Shown piece after piece: positions 55,948-63,619 of a stretch of DNA of 64,000 nucleotides (the first letter of the stretch is position 1; each line of letters begins with the position of its first letter). Made by a program: the position numbers and the translations under genes. This stretch comes from Streptomyces liliiviolaceus (GTDB lineage Bacteria > Actinomycetota > Actinomycetes > Streptomycetales > Streptomycetaceae). The stretch is taken from NCBI RefSeq assembly GCF_018070025.1, contig NZ_JAGPYQ010000001.1, positions 620,001 through 684,000 on the forward strand, written 5' to 3'. The notes under the pieces are model-generated. The model saw nothing but the letters and a program-made list of their open reading frames with translations. It made no database searches and had not been told where the DNA came from.

Positions 55948-57447
55948 CTGACTGTCCACCACCTCAACCAGCTCTTGCTCGTCTGCTCGCTCGTCCTGCT
56001 CGTCGCGGTGGCAGCGGTTCGGATCTCCTCGCGCAGCGGGCTCCCCAGCCTGCTCGTCTACCTGGGCATCGGCGTCGCCATGGGCCAGGACGGCATCGGC
56101 GACGTCCACTTCGACAGCGCCGAACTGACCCAGGTCATCGGATACGCGGCCCTGGTCGTGATCCTCGCCGAGGGCGGTCTGGGCACGAAGTGGAAGGAGA
56201 TCAGACCGGGGCTGCCGGCCGCCTCCTCCCTGGCGATCGTCGGCGTCTCGGTGAGCGTCGGCGTCACGGCGACGGCGGCCCACTATCTGATCGGGCTGGA
56301 GTGGCGGCAGGCGCTCATCATCGGCGCGGTGGTGTCCTCCACGGACGCGGCGGCGGTTTTCTCGGTCCTCCGGAAGGTGCCCCTCCCCTCGCGCGTGACG
56401 GGCGTCCTGGAGGCCGAGTCGGGGTTCAACGACGCCCCGGTCGTCATCCTCGTCGTCGCGTTCTCCACGGCCGGTCCGGTGGACCACTGGTACCACCTGA
56501 TCGGCGAGATAGCGCTGGAGCTGGCCATCGGAGCGGCCATCGGGCTCGCGGTGGGCTTCCTCGGGGCGTACGGGCTGCGGCATGTGGCGCTTCCCGCCTC
56601 CGGTCTCTATCCGATCGCGGTCATGGCGATCGCGGTCACCGCGTACGCGGCCGGGGCGCTGGCCCACGGCAGCGGCTTCCTCGCCGTGTATCTGGCGTCG
56701 ATGGTGCTCGGCAACGCGAAGCTGCCGCACTGGCCCGCCACCCGCGGCTTCGCCGACGGGCTCGGCTGGATCGCGCAGATCGGCATGTTCGTCCTGCTCG
56801 GCCTGCTCGTCACCCCGCACGAGATGGGCGACGACATCTGGCCGGCGCTCGTCATCGGCCTGGTGCTGACCATGGTGGCGCGACCCCTGAGCGTCGTGGT
56901 GGCCCTGCTGCCGTTCCGTATGCGCTGGCAGGAACAGGCCCTGATGTCCTGGGCCGGGCTGCGCGGCGCCGTGCCCATCATCCTGGCGACGATCCCGATG
57001 GTGAGCGGCATCGAGGAAAGCCGTCGCATCTTCAACATCGTGTTCGTCCTTGTCGTCGTCTACACCCTCGTGCAGGGGCCGACGCTCCCCTGGCTGGCCC
57101 GGAAATTGGGGCTGTCCAAATCCGACTCCGAGACCGCCGACCTGGGGATCGAGTCGGCGCCCCTGGAGCGGCTGCGCGGACATCTGCTGTCCGTCGCCAT
57201 CCCGGACGGGTCGAAGATGCACGGCGTCGAGATCAACGAGCTGCGGCTGCCCGCGGGGGCCGCGGTCACGCTGGTCGTACGCGGAGGAGAATCGTTCGTT
57301 CCGCTTCCCGTGACCGTGCTGCGGCGCGGCGACGAACTGCTCGTCGTGGCGACGGACCCCGTCCGGGACGCCGCCGAGCGACGGCTGCGGGCGGTCGGCC
57401 AGGGCGGAAAGCTGGCGGACTGGCTGGGGACCGGCGGGGATCGCTGA
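55948..57447 (+). CDS. Cation/proton antiporter, CPA1/NhaP2 type with TrkA-C domain
   Basis: A 499-residue membrane transporter. Some twelve hydrophobic segments hold the core antiporter motifs: SSTDAAAVFSVL and ESGFNDAPVVILVV (paired acidic residues), GLRGAVPIILATIP near the end of the membrane part. A soluble TrkA-C domain follows (about 410-495, LRLPAGAAVTLVVRGGESFVPL). It exchanges K+ or Na+ for H+. The N-terminus of the family (LTVHHLNQLLLV) begins at a CTG at 55948, with AGAAGGGA 8 nt upstream; TTG 55975 is the next canonical start but has no ribosome site. Confidence 0.88.
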   Translation: MTVHHLNQLLLVCSLVLLVAVAAVRISSRSGLPSLLVYLGIGVAMGQDGIGDVHFDSAELTQVIGYAALVVILAEGGLGTKWKEIRPGLPAASSLAIVGVSVSVGVTATAAHYLIGLEWRQALIIGAVVSSTDAAAVFSVLRKVPLPSRVTGVLEAESGFNDAPVVILVVAFSTAGPVDHWYHLIGEIALELAIGAAIGLAVGFLGAYGLRHVALPASGLYPIAVMAIAVTAYAAGALAHGSGFLAVYLASMVLGNAKLPHWPATRGFADGLGWIAQIGMFVLLGLLVTPHEMGDDIWPALVIGLVLTMVARPLSVVVALLPFRMRWQEQALMSWAGLRGAVPIILATIPMVSGIEESRRIFNIVFVLVVVYTLVQGPTLPWLARKLGLSKSDSETADLGIESAPLERLRGHLLSVAIPDGSKMHGVEINELRLPAGAAVTLVVRGGESFVPLPVTVLRRGDELLVVATDPVRDAAERRLRAVGQGGKLADWLGTGGDR

Positions 57448-57777
57448 GCGCTGGGCGCTGGGCGCTGGGCTGGGGCCGACGGGGGCGGGGCTTGGCGAGG
57501 CCGGGTGGTGGGTCGGGGCGGGGCGTTGTGAAAGCCAGGCGGCGGGTTTGGAAGTGCTGGTTTTCACAGGTCCGGCCTCTGAGGGGCCTGTATCATCAAG
57601 GCACACTTGATCGAACCAACTCTGCCTGACGCAGTGCTGGCGCGACCGTATGGCGGCCGCGGTGCCCCTCTCAGCGGGCGGCCCGGTATCTACCGCAGTT
57701 CCGCGCAAGAGGACAGCTCTCGGCGCCCCGCGCCCCGCCACAGGGGCCGCGCTACCAGGCGGCAGAAAGGCACGGCC
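57448..57777. other. Promoter and leader region of the MFS gene
   Basis: The left 100 nt are G-rich with GGGCGCTG repeats. The right part has a -10-like TATCAT (57591-57596) and the dyad listed separately, followed by a leader of about 170 nt to the MFS start. No gene is seen; the in-frame open stretch before GTG 57778 is not protein-like. Confidence 0.5.
57595..57611. promoter_or_regulatory. Operator candidate ATCAAG-N5-CTTGAT upstream of the MFS gene
   Basis: Perfect 6-bp arms overlap the 3' end of the TATCAT -10 candidate and the expected transcription start. A MarR- or TetR-type repressor site is plausible. No regulator gene is adjacent. Confidence 0.5.
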
Positions 57778-59139
57778 GTGGCATCCACGGTCACCCTGGA
57801 GACCGGCGGGACTCCGGACTCCTCCGGCACCTCGGCTACCACCGGGACTTCGGCTTCCACCGGAACTCCGGTCTCCAAGCGCCCGGGGTACGGGCAGCTG
57901 CTGCGTACGCGCGGGGCCTGGACGTTCCTGCTCCCCGGCTTCGCCGCGCGCCAGCCGTTCGCGATGCTGACCATCTCCATCGTGCTGCTCGTGCAGCACA
58001 CCACCGGCTCGTACGGGACCGCCGGCGCCGTCGCCGCCGTGACCGGTGTCGCCATGGCCCTGTTCGCGCCGTTCACCGGCCGTCTCGCCGACCGGCACGG
58101 TCAGCGGGCCGTGCTGCTGCCCGGCGTCGTCGTGCACGCGCTGGCGGGCCTCTCCCTGACCGCGCTGGCCCTCGCTGACGCCCCCCTGTGGGCCCTGTTC
58201 GCCGCCGCCGTGCCGACCGGTGCCTCGGTGCCGCAGGTCGGGCCCATGGTGCGGGCCCGCTGGGGCGCCAAGCTCCAGGGCTCGCCCCTCATGACGACCG
58301 CGGCGGCCTTCGAGTCCGTCACGGACGAGCTGACCTTCGTGTTCGGACCGCTCCTGGCGACCGCGCTGTGCACCGCCGTGGATCCGGCGGCGGGGCTGCT
58401 CACGGAGGCCGCACTGACGCTGGTGGGCGGCTTGCTGTTCGCCGCCCAGCGGGGCTCCCAGCCGTCCGTCGACGCGGGCGTGCGAGCCGGTGACGGCGGA
58501 CACGCGCGCGTGAAGGCCCATTCCGCGCTCGCCGTGCCCGGTGTGCGGGTGCTGGTCGTGGCCTTCCTCGGCATCGGTGCCGTCTTCGGCGGCATGCAGG
58601 TCTCGCTGGCCGCGTTCAGCGAGTCGATCGGCGAGCCCGGCCTGAACGGCGTCCTGTACGGCACGTTCGCCGCGGGCAACATGCTCTCCGGCATCGTCTG
58701 CGGCGCGATCGCCTGGAAGGTGGCCCCGCGCCGCCGCCTCCTCATCGGGTACGCGGCCCTGGCGCTGACCGCCTCCGGGCTGTGGGCGGCGCAGTCCGCG
58801 GTCGTCCTCGCCGGGACCGGTCTCGTGGTCGGCATGTGCATCGCGCCCGCCCTGATCACCGGCTACACGCTGGTCGAGGGGCTGGTGCCGGTGGGCGCCC
58901 GCACGGAGGCCTTCACCTGGCTGACGGGCGCGGTCGCGCTCGGCCAGGCCGCCGCCGTCATGATCGCCGGACAGCTGGAGGACCGTCTCTGGGACGGGGC
59001 CGGTTTCCTGGTCCCGATGGGCGGCACGCTGCTCGCTCTGGCGACCCTCGTGGGCCTGCGTTCGCGGCTCGCTCCGCCGGTCGTGAGCCGTACCGTCGCA
59101 CGTGGCGTGGGTCACCGCGTGCCGGTGGCAGTGGACTGA
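57778..59139 (+). CDS. MFS transporter
   Basis: A 453-residue major facilitator permease with twelve hydrophobic segments. A 40-residue Thr/Ser/Gly-rich N-terminal tail (GTSATTGTSASTGTPVS) comes before the first helix. The loop 2-3 motif is GRLADRHGQR. The substrate is unknown; similar Streptomyces proteins are drug efflux candidates. GTG 57778 has AAAGG 9 nt upstream. Confidence 0.88.
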   Translation: MASTVTLETGGTPDSSGTSATTGTSASTGTPVSKRPGYGQLLRTRGAWTFLLPGFAARQPFAMLTISIVLLVQHTTGSYGTAGAVAAVTGVAMALFAPFTGRLADRHGQRAVLLPGVVVHALAGLSLTALALADAPLWALFAAAVPTGASVPQVGPMVRARWGAKLQGSPLMTTAAAFESVTDELTFVFGPLLATALCTAVDPAAGLLTEAALTLVGGLLFAAQRGSQPSVDAGVRAGDGGHARVKAHSALAVPGVRVLVVAFLGIGAVFGGMQVSLAAFSESIGEPGLNGVLYGTFAAGNMLSGIVCGAIAWKVAPRRRLLIGYAALALTASGLWAAQSAVVLAGTGLVVGMCIAPALITGYTLVEGLVPVGARTEAFTWLTGAVALGQAAAVMIAGQLEDRLWDGAGFLVPMGGTLLALATLVGLRSRLAPPVVSRTVARGVGHRVPVAVD

Positions 59140-59169
59140 TCCCGAGGAATAGGTCAGTATGGACCGTCG

Positions 59170-59196
59170 TTAGCACTCACTGAGTGAGAGTGCCAG
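59170..59196. promoter_or_regulatory. CIRCE element (HrcA operator)
   Basis: TTAGCACTC-N9-GAGTGCCAG compared with the consensus TTAGCACTC-N9-GAGTGCTAA: left arm 9/9, right arm 7/9, spacer exactly 9. It lies 13 nt before the fmdB start, overlapping the expected transcription start, as in known HrcA-controlled heat-shock promoters. Confidence 0.8.
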
Positions 59197-59208
59197 GAGG
59201 AAGACACA

Positions 59209-59559
59209 GTGCCGACCTACCAGTACCAGTGCACCGAGTGCGGCGAAGGCCTTGAGGCGGTGCAGAAGTTCACCGATGACGCCCTGACCGTGTGCCCCAA
59301 CTGCGATGGCCGCCTGAAGAAGGTGTACTCCGCAGTAGGCATCGTCTTCAAGGGCTCCGGTTTCTACCGCAACGACAGCCGCGGCTCGTCGTCGAGCAGC
59401 AGCCCCGCCTCGGCGTCGAAGTCCTCGGGCTCGTCGTCCGACTCGAAGCCGTCCAGTTCGTCGGACTCCAAGTCCTCGTCCTCGTCTTCGTCGGACTCGA
59501 AGTCGTCGTCATCGAAGTCGTCGTCCACGAGTTCGTCCTCCGGCAGCAACGCCGCCTGA
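59209..59559 (+). CDS. FmdB-family zinc ribbon protein
   Basis: A 116-residue protein. The FmdB zinc ribbon MPTYQYQCTECGEGLE uses C8, C11, C29 and C32 and ends in VYSAVGIVFKGSGFYRND. The rest (57-116) is almost only Ser, Lys and Asp and must be disordered. The family takes its name from a regulatory protein of amide metabolism, but its role is not well known; one study line links it to ribosome or stress functions. GTG 59209 follows GGAGGAA. The CIRCE element in front implies induction by heat shock. Confidence 0.88.
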   Translation: MPTYQYQCTECGEGLEAVQKFTDDALTVCPNCDGRLKKVYSAVGIVFKGSGFYRNDSRGSSSSSSPASASKSSGSSSDSKPSSSSDSKSSSSSSSDSKSSSSKSSSTSSSSGSNAA

Positions 59560-59581
59560 CGCGTTCTCGCGCCTTTTCCTA

Positions 59582-59625
59582 CGAAGACCCTGTCGTCGCG
59601 CTTCACGCGCGCGGCGGGGTCTTCG
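59582..59625 (+). terminator. Terminator of fmdB
   Basis: Outer arms CGAAGACCC/GGGTCTTCG with further GC pairing inside, followed by a short T-run at 59629-59632, 23 nt after the stop codon. Confidence 0.8.
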
Positions 59626-59666
59626 GCGTTTTCCGGCTCCGTCGGAGCCCGGTTAGGGTGCCGTCC

Positions 59667-60509
59667 ATGGCGAACACGGAGAACGTCGAGATCGGCGTCA
59701 TCGGCGGGTCGGGCTTCTATTCGTTCCTCGACGACGTGACCGAGATACAGGTGGACACCCCCTACGGGCCGCCCAGCGACTCCCTCTTCCTCGGCGAGAT
59801 CGCCGGGCGGCGGGTCGCCTTCCTCCCCCGCCACGGGCGCGGGCATCATCTGCCGCCGCATCGCATCAACTACCGGGCCAACCTGTGGGCGCTGCGTTCC
59901 GTCGGCGCGCGGCAGGTGCTCGGGCCGTGTGCGGTGGGCGGGCTGCGCCCCGAGTACGGGCCCGGGACGCTGCTCGTGCCGGATCAGTTCGTGGACCGTA
60001 CGCAGTCCCGGGCGCAGTCGTTCTACGACGGGGTGCCGTTGCACGACGGCGGCACGCCGAACGTGGTGCACGTGTCGCTGGCCGACCCCTACTGCCCCGT
60101 CGGGCGCGAGGCCGCGCTCGCGGCGGCGCGCGGGCGGGAGTGGGAGGCGGTGGACGGCGGGACGCTCGTCGTGATCGAGGGGCCTCGGTTCTCGACCCGT
60201 GCGGAGTCCCTCTGGTACCGGGCGCAGGGGTGGTCCGTGGTGGGTATGACCGGGCATCCGGAGGCGGCGCTCGCTCGTGAACTGGAGCTCTGCTACACGT
60301 CGATGACGCTGGTCACCGATCTCGACGCGGGGGCCGCCGCGGGGGAAGGCGTCTCGCACGACGAGGTGCTGAAGGTGTTCGCCGCGAATGTGGAGCGGTT
60401 GCGGGGGGTTCTGTTCGACGCGGTTGCGGGGCTGCCTTCGGGGGATTCGCGGGATTGTTCGTGTGCTTCCGCGCTGGGTGGGATGGATCCGGGGATCGCT
60501 TTGCCGTAG
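59667..60509 (+). CDS. mtnP: S-methyl-5'-thioadenosine phosphorylase
   Basis: A 280-residue PNP/MTAP-family phosphorylase that splits methylthioadenosine to adenine and methylthioribose-1-phosphate. It has the phosphate loop GVIGGSGFYSFL, LPRHGRGHHLPPHRINYRANLWAL, TRAESLWYRAQGWSVVGMTGHPEAALARELELCYTSMTLVTDLDAG, with the Asp that selects the 6-amino purine. ATG 59667 gives the standard N-terminus; the upstream open frame reads through fmdB in another phase. Confidence 0.92.
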   Translation: MANTENVEIGVIGGSGFYSFLDDVTEIQVDTPYGPPSDSLFLGEIAGRRVAFLPRHGRGHHLPPHRINYRANLWALRSVGARQVLGPCAVGGLRPEYGPGTLLVPDQFVDRTQSRAQSFYDGVPLHDGGTPNVVHVSLADPYCPVGREAALAAARGREWEAVDGGTLVVIEGPRFSTRAESLWYRAQGWSVVGMTGHPEAALARELELCYTSMTLVTDLDAGAAAGEGVSHDEVLKVFAANVERLRGVLFDAVAGLPSGDSRDCSCASALGGMDPGIALP

Positions 60510-60555
60510 GGCGTGTTGAGGGCGCCGGGGGGTGGGGGCCGGGGCGGTGGGTGGT

Positions 60556-60681
60556 GGGAGCGGGCCGTGCCGGTACGTCGAGTCCGCCGCCCCCGTGCAT
60601 ACGGCTCTCACTTGGAAGGTCTGACTTTTTTGCGGGAGCCGTACGCGGCGGACTTTCGACGTACCGGCACGGCCCGCTCCC
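60556..60681. repeat. 126-bp long inverted repeat (MITE-like hairpin)
   Basis: Outer arms of 26 bp are perfect (60556-60581 with 60656-60681). After a 2-nt bulge, 9 bp more pair (60582-60590 with 60645-60653), then TACGGCTCTC at 60600 pairs with the segment at 60635 with one mismatch. A loop of about 25 nt remains, containing a T6 run. It is too long and too perfect for a plain terminator and could be a miniature mobile element or a structured RNA. No target-site duplication is obvious. Confidence 0.8.
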
Positions 60682-60844
60682 GGGCGCCGTCGTCGGGCTC
60701 GCGCCGGGTGGGGTGAAGGGGAAGGACTCCTTCGGGTGGTGGGGTTTTCCACAAGTGGGGGGCTGTCCACGGGCGTCGGCGGGGATTCTCGTGAGGCTGC
60801 AGTCTGGGGACGAAAGCGATCTCCGACCGCAGGCGGTGGTATTC

Positions 60845-61378
60845 GTGTCGCAGTTGTCCTCCTTCCCGCGTCCGTTGCGCACGGACGTTCCCGGTACGTG
60901 CCAGGTGCCGCACTTCGCTCCTGTACGGGTTCGGGGTGGGCGGTATCGGCTTCTGCGGCTGGTTCGGTGCCGGAGACGGGCTCTGGCTGCGGGGCTGGCC
61001 TTGACTGCGGCGGCCCTTGTCGCGGCCGGGCCGCGGGAGGTGGTGGCGCGGGGTGCGGGGCCGCCCCGACCGGTGGCGGTCGATTCCGTGCGGGAGCGGC
61101 GGGCGGTGGAGATGGTGACGGCGGCTGTGCGGATCGCCGACGGGGCGACCGTGCGGCTGCTCAGGGCCGGTGATCGGGTGGACGTGGTCGCGGCCGGGCA
61201 GTCGGCGGCGGGTGACGCACGGGTGGTGGCCCGTGGGGTGCGGGTGACGAAGGTCCCGGAGTCCTCGGACAGCGTGTCCGAGGGCGGGGCGCTGGTCGTT
61301 CTGTCCGTGCCCAGGAGGACTGCCGCACGGCTGGCCGGGGCAGGCGTGACCTCGCGACTGGCGGTGACCTTGTGCTGA
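60845..61378 (+). CDS. SAF-domain protein, CpaB/RcpC-like
   Basis: A 177-residue protein with an N-terminal membrane segment (RALAAGLALTAAALVAAG, about 42-60) and an outer domain with the pattern VEMVTAAVRIADGATVRLLRAGDRVDVVAAG...ARVVARGVRVTKVP...GALVVLSVPRRTAARLAGA, as in RcpC/CpaB pilus-assembly and SAF proteins. No Flp pilus genes are near, so the role is unknown. The start is uncertain; I used GTG 60845 (VSQLSSFPRPLRTD) with AGGCGG upstream. Confidence 0.75.
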   Translation: MSQLSSFPRPLRTDVPGTCQVPHFAPVRVRGGRYRLLRLVRCRRRALAAGLALTAAALVAAGPREVVARGAGPPRPVAVDSVRERRAVEMVTAAVRIADGATVRLLRAGDRVDVVAAGQSAAGDARVVARGVRVTKVPESSDSVSEGGALVVLSVPRRTAARLAGAGVTSRLAVTLC

Positions 61379-61513
61379 GCATGATCAGGCGGGTTGCCGT
61401 TTGGCTGTCAAGTCGCTCGTTGGAGTTATGGAATTGGACAGGGGCTCCGCACCCTGACGTAGGTTGCGGAGCTGTTCATTCCACAGTCTGTGCAACCGAG
61501 AAGGGTCCCCCTG

Positions 61514-61996
61514 GTGAGCGAGAACAAGAAGGACCCGAGCATCTGGGACGGCTTCAAGGCCTTTCTGATGCGCGGGAACGTCGTCGACCTGGCTGTCGCG
61601 GTGGTCATCGGCGCTGCCTTCACCAACATCGTCAACTCCGTGGTGAAGGGCGTGATCAATCCGCTGGTCGGCGCCTTCGGCACCAAGGACCTCGACAAGT
61701 ACAGCTCGTGCCTGAAGTCCCCCTGCGACTTCGACGAGGCGACGGGGACCGCGACCAGCGGCATCCCCATCATGTGGGGCACCGTCCTCAGCGCGACGCT
61801 GACCTTCGTGATCACCGCCGCGGTCGTGTACTTCCTGATGGTGCTGCCGATGTCGAAGTACCTCGCCCGGCAGGCGGCCCGCCAGAAGGCGAAGGAGAAC
61901 ACGCAGGAGGTGATCGAGGTCACCGAGCTGGCGGTCCTGAAGGAGATCCGCGACGCCCTGGTGGCCCAGCGCGGCTCCGGACCCGGCGAGCGGTAG
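61514..61996 (+). CDS. mscL: Large-conductance mechanosensitive channel
   Basis: A 160-residue MscL. Residues 11-50 (GFKAFLMRGNVVDLAVAVVIGAAFTNIVNSVVKGVINPLVG) hold the amphipathic S1 and the gate helix TM1; TM2 is VLSATLTFVITAAVVYFLMVLPMSKYL; the C-terminal bundle is EVTELAVLKEIRDAL. The loop between carries two Cys (SSCLKSPCDFD), unusual for MscL. It opens under hypo-osmotic shock. GTG 61514 is preceded by AAGGG. Confidence 0.93.
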   Translation: MSENKKDPSIWDGFKAFLMRGNVVDLAVAVVIGAAFTNIVNSVVKGVINPLVGAFGTKDLDKYSSCLKSPCDFDEATGTATSGIPIMWGTVLSATLTFVITAAVVYFLMVLPMSKYLARQAARQKAKENTQEVIEVTELAVLKEIRDALVAQRGSGPGER

Positions 61997-62060
61997 CGGC
62001 GGGCGAGGGCCCGGGCAGGGTTCGCGGGGCGGCTCTCCGGCGGCCGGGCCGCGGGTTCGG

Positions 62061-62243
62061 TCAGATGTGGTGGGGCGGCTTCTCGTCCAGGAAGCGGGCC
62101 AGGTCCGCGGCGCTGTCGCCGGTCGGCCTCTCGCCCCACCCGCGGTCCGTGTCGTCCTCGGACGGCCGGCTCAGCGGGTCGTCGAAGACCAGCGCGGCCT
62201 TGGGCTCACGCGGTTTCGGGGTGGGCGTTCCGGCTTCGCTCAT
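62061..62243 (-). CDS. Small conserved hypothetical protein
   Basis: A 60-residue acidic protein without membrane segment: a Pro-rich start (MSEAGTPTPKPREPK), a core ALVFDDPLSRPSEDD and a C-terminus ADLARFLDEKPPHHI. It is divergent from the P1 peptidase gene with 86 bp between starts and convergent with mscL. The frame shows Streptomyces codon bias. The function is unknown. Confidence 0.65.
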   Translation of the reverse strand: MSEAGTPTPKPREPKAALVFDDPLSRPSEDDTDRGWGERPTGDSAADLARFLDEKPPHHI

Positions 62244-62329
62244 ACCTTCAGGGTACGCGCCGGCGGCCGTGCGGCCGGGCGTCCGCCGAGGTCGCCTCCG
62301 CGGGTGGGGCCGGGGTCGACACTGGGCGC

Positions 62330-63358
62330 ATGACTGTTGACGCTCTGACGGATGTGACCGGGCTGCGTGTGGGGCATGCCACGCGGATCGGCGACGGCTG
62401 GCTCACCGGGACGACGGTCGTCCTGGCCCCGGAGGGCGGCGCGGTCGCCGCCGTGGACGTGCGGGGCGGCGGGCCCGGTACGAAGGAGACCGACGCGCTC
62501 GATCCGCGCAATGTGGTGCGCAAGGTCGAGGCGATCGTGCTGACCGGCGGCAGCGCGTTCGGGCTGGACTCGGCGACGGGCGTGATGGCCTGGCTGGAGG
62601 AGCGGGGGCGCGGGGTGCGGGTCGGCCCCGATCCGCACCATGTCGTACCGGTCGTGCCGGCGGCCTGCGTCTTCGATCTGGGTCGGGGCGGCGACTTCCG
62701 GGCCCGGCCGGACGCGGCGACGGGCCGCGAGGCGGTGGAGGCCGCGGCGGCGAGCGAGCAGGGCTCGCCCGTGCGGGAGGGGTGTGTGGGCGCCGGGACC
62801 GGGGCGGCCGTCGGAATGATGAAGGGCGGGGTCGGCACGGCGAGTGCCGTCCTCGAATCGGGGATCACGGTGGCGGCGCTCGTCGTGGCCAACGCGGCGG
62901 GCTCGGTGCTGGAGCCGGAGAAGGGGGTGCTGTACGGGGAGTTGGTCCAGGGGCAGCTGGACTGTCCGGCCGCGGAGGTCCACCGGGCGGCGCGGGTGCG
63001 GCTGGCGGAGGCCGCGGCGAAGAACTCGGTCCCGCCGCTCAACACCACGCTGGCGGTGGTCGCCACCGACGCCGACCTGTCGAAGGCGCAGGCCCAGAAG
63101 ATGGCGGGCACGGCACACGACGGCATCGCGCGAGCCGTCCGGCCGGTGCATCTGCTGAACGACGGGGACACGGTGTTCGCCCTGGCCACGGGCGCACACC
63201 CACTCGCCGCCGAGGACCCCCTCGCCCTGAACGACATCCTCGCCGCAGCCGCGGACCTGGTGACACGCGCGATCGTGAACGCGGTACGAGCCGCCGAGTC
63301 GGTGGAGGGCCCGGGCGGGGTGTGGCTGTCGCATGGGGAGTTGTACGGGAGGGGGTAG
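62330..63358 (+). CDS. P1/S58 family peptidase (DmpA-like)
   Basis: A 342-residue self-processing aminopeptidase-type protein of the DmpA/BapA fold. It has LTDVTGLRVGHATRIGDGWLTGTTVVL at the start, IVLTGGSAFGLDSATGVMAWLEE, the oxyanion VGAGTGAAVGMMKGG, and the cleavage and nucleophile region PPLNTTLAVVATDADL (N238, T239, T240). DmpA uses Ser as nucleophile; here Thr takes the place, as in many actinobacterial homologues. These enzymes process beta- or D-amino-acid peptides. A soluble cytoplasmic location is likely. Confidence 0.88.
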   Translation: MTVDALTDVTGLRVGHATRIGDGWLTGTTVVLAPEGGAVAAVDVRGGGPGTKETDALDPRNVVRKVEAIVLTGGSAFGLDSATGVMAWLEERGRGVRVGPDPHHVVPVVPAACVFDLGRGGDFRARPDAATGREAVEAAAASEQGSPVREGCVGAGTGAAVGMMKGGVGTASAVLESGITVAALVVANAAGSVLEPEKGVLYGELVQGQLDCPAAEVHRAARVRLAEAAAKNSVPPLNTTLAVVATDADLSKAQAQKMAGTAHDGIARAVRPVHLLNDGDTVFALATGAHPLAAEDPLALNDILAAAADLVTRAIVNAVRAAESVEGPGGVWLSHGELYGRG

Positions 63359-63619
63359 GGGCAGGAGGGGATCGGGGGCGGGGGGAGGGGCCCCCGGGAA
63401 GGGGCGGAGCGGGAGAGGGCACCCCACCGAGGAAGAGACGGGGCAACTGCCCAACAGGCAAATGTGGTTGTCGGGTTCGGATTGTCCCGACTCTGTCACG
63501 TGATGGTGTTCGGGGCGGGCGGGGGGAACCCGGGTGGTCCGAAGACGCCTCCTTGTCCGTGGTTCCTCCTCCACGGACCGGAGCGGACCGACGCCCATCA
63601 CGAGAACCTGGAGCAGCCC
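63359..63619. other. Intergenic region and leader of the lipoprotein gene
   Basis: The left third is G-rich low-complexity DNA. A hairpin GTCCGTGG-N8-CCACGGAC lies at 63555-63578, 42 nt before the GTG at 63620, in the probable 5' leader. I looked for a ydaO/c-di-AMP riboswitch, which controls some wall hydrolase genes, and did not recognise one. Confidence 0.5.

Noticed and set aside
55855..59115. Open frame of 1086 codons on the minus strand over the antiporter and MFS genes
   Set aside because: It is antisense to two well-supported genes. The translation is low-complexity His/Arg/Gly/Asp with no domain, as expected of shadow frames in high-GC DNA.
63359..63619. ydaO (c-di-AMP) riboswitch before the lipoprotein gene
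   Set aside because: Only a simple 8-bp hairpin is visible; the conserved riboswitch sequence blocks were not found by eye.
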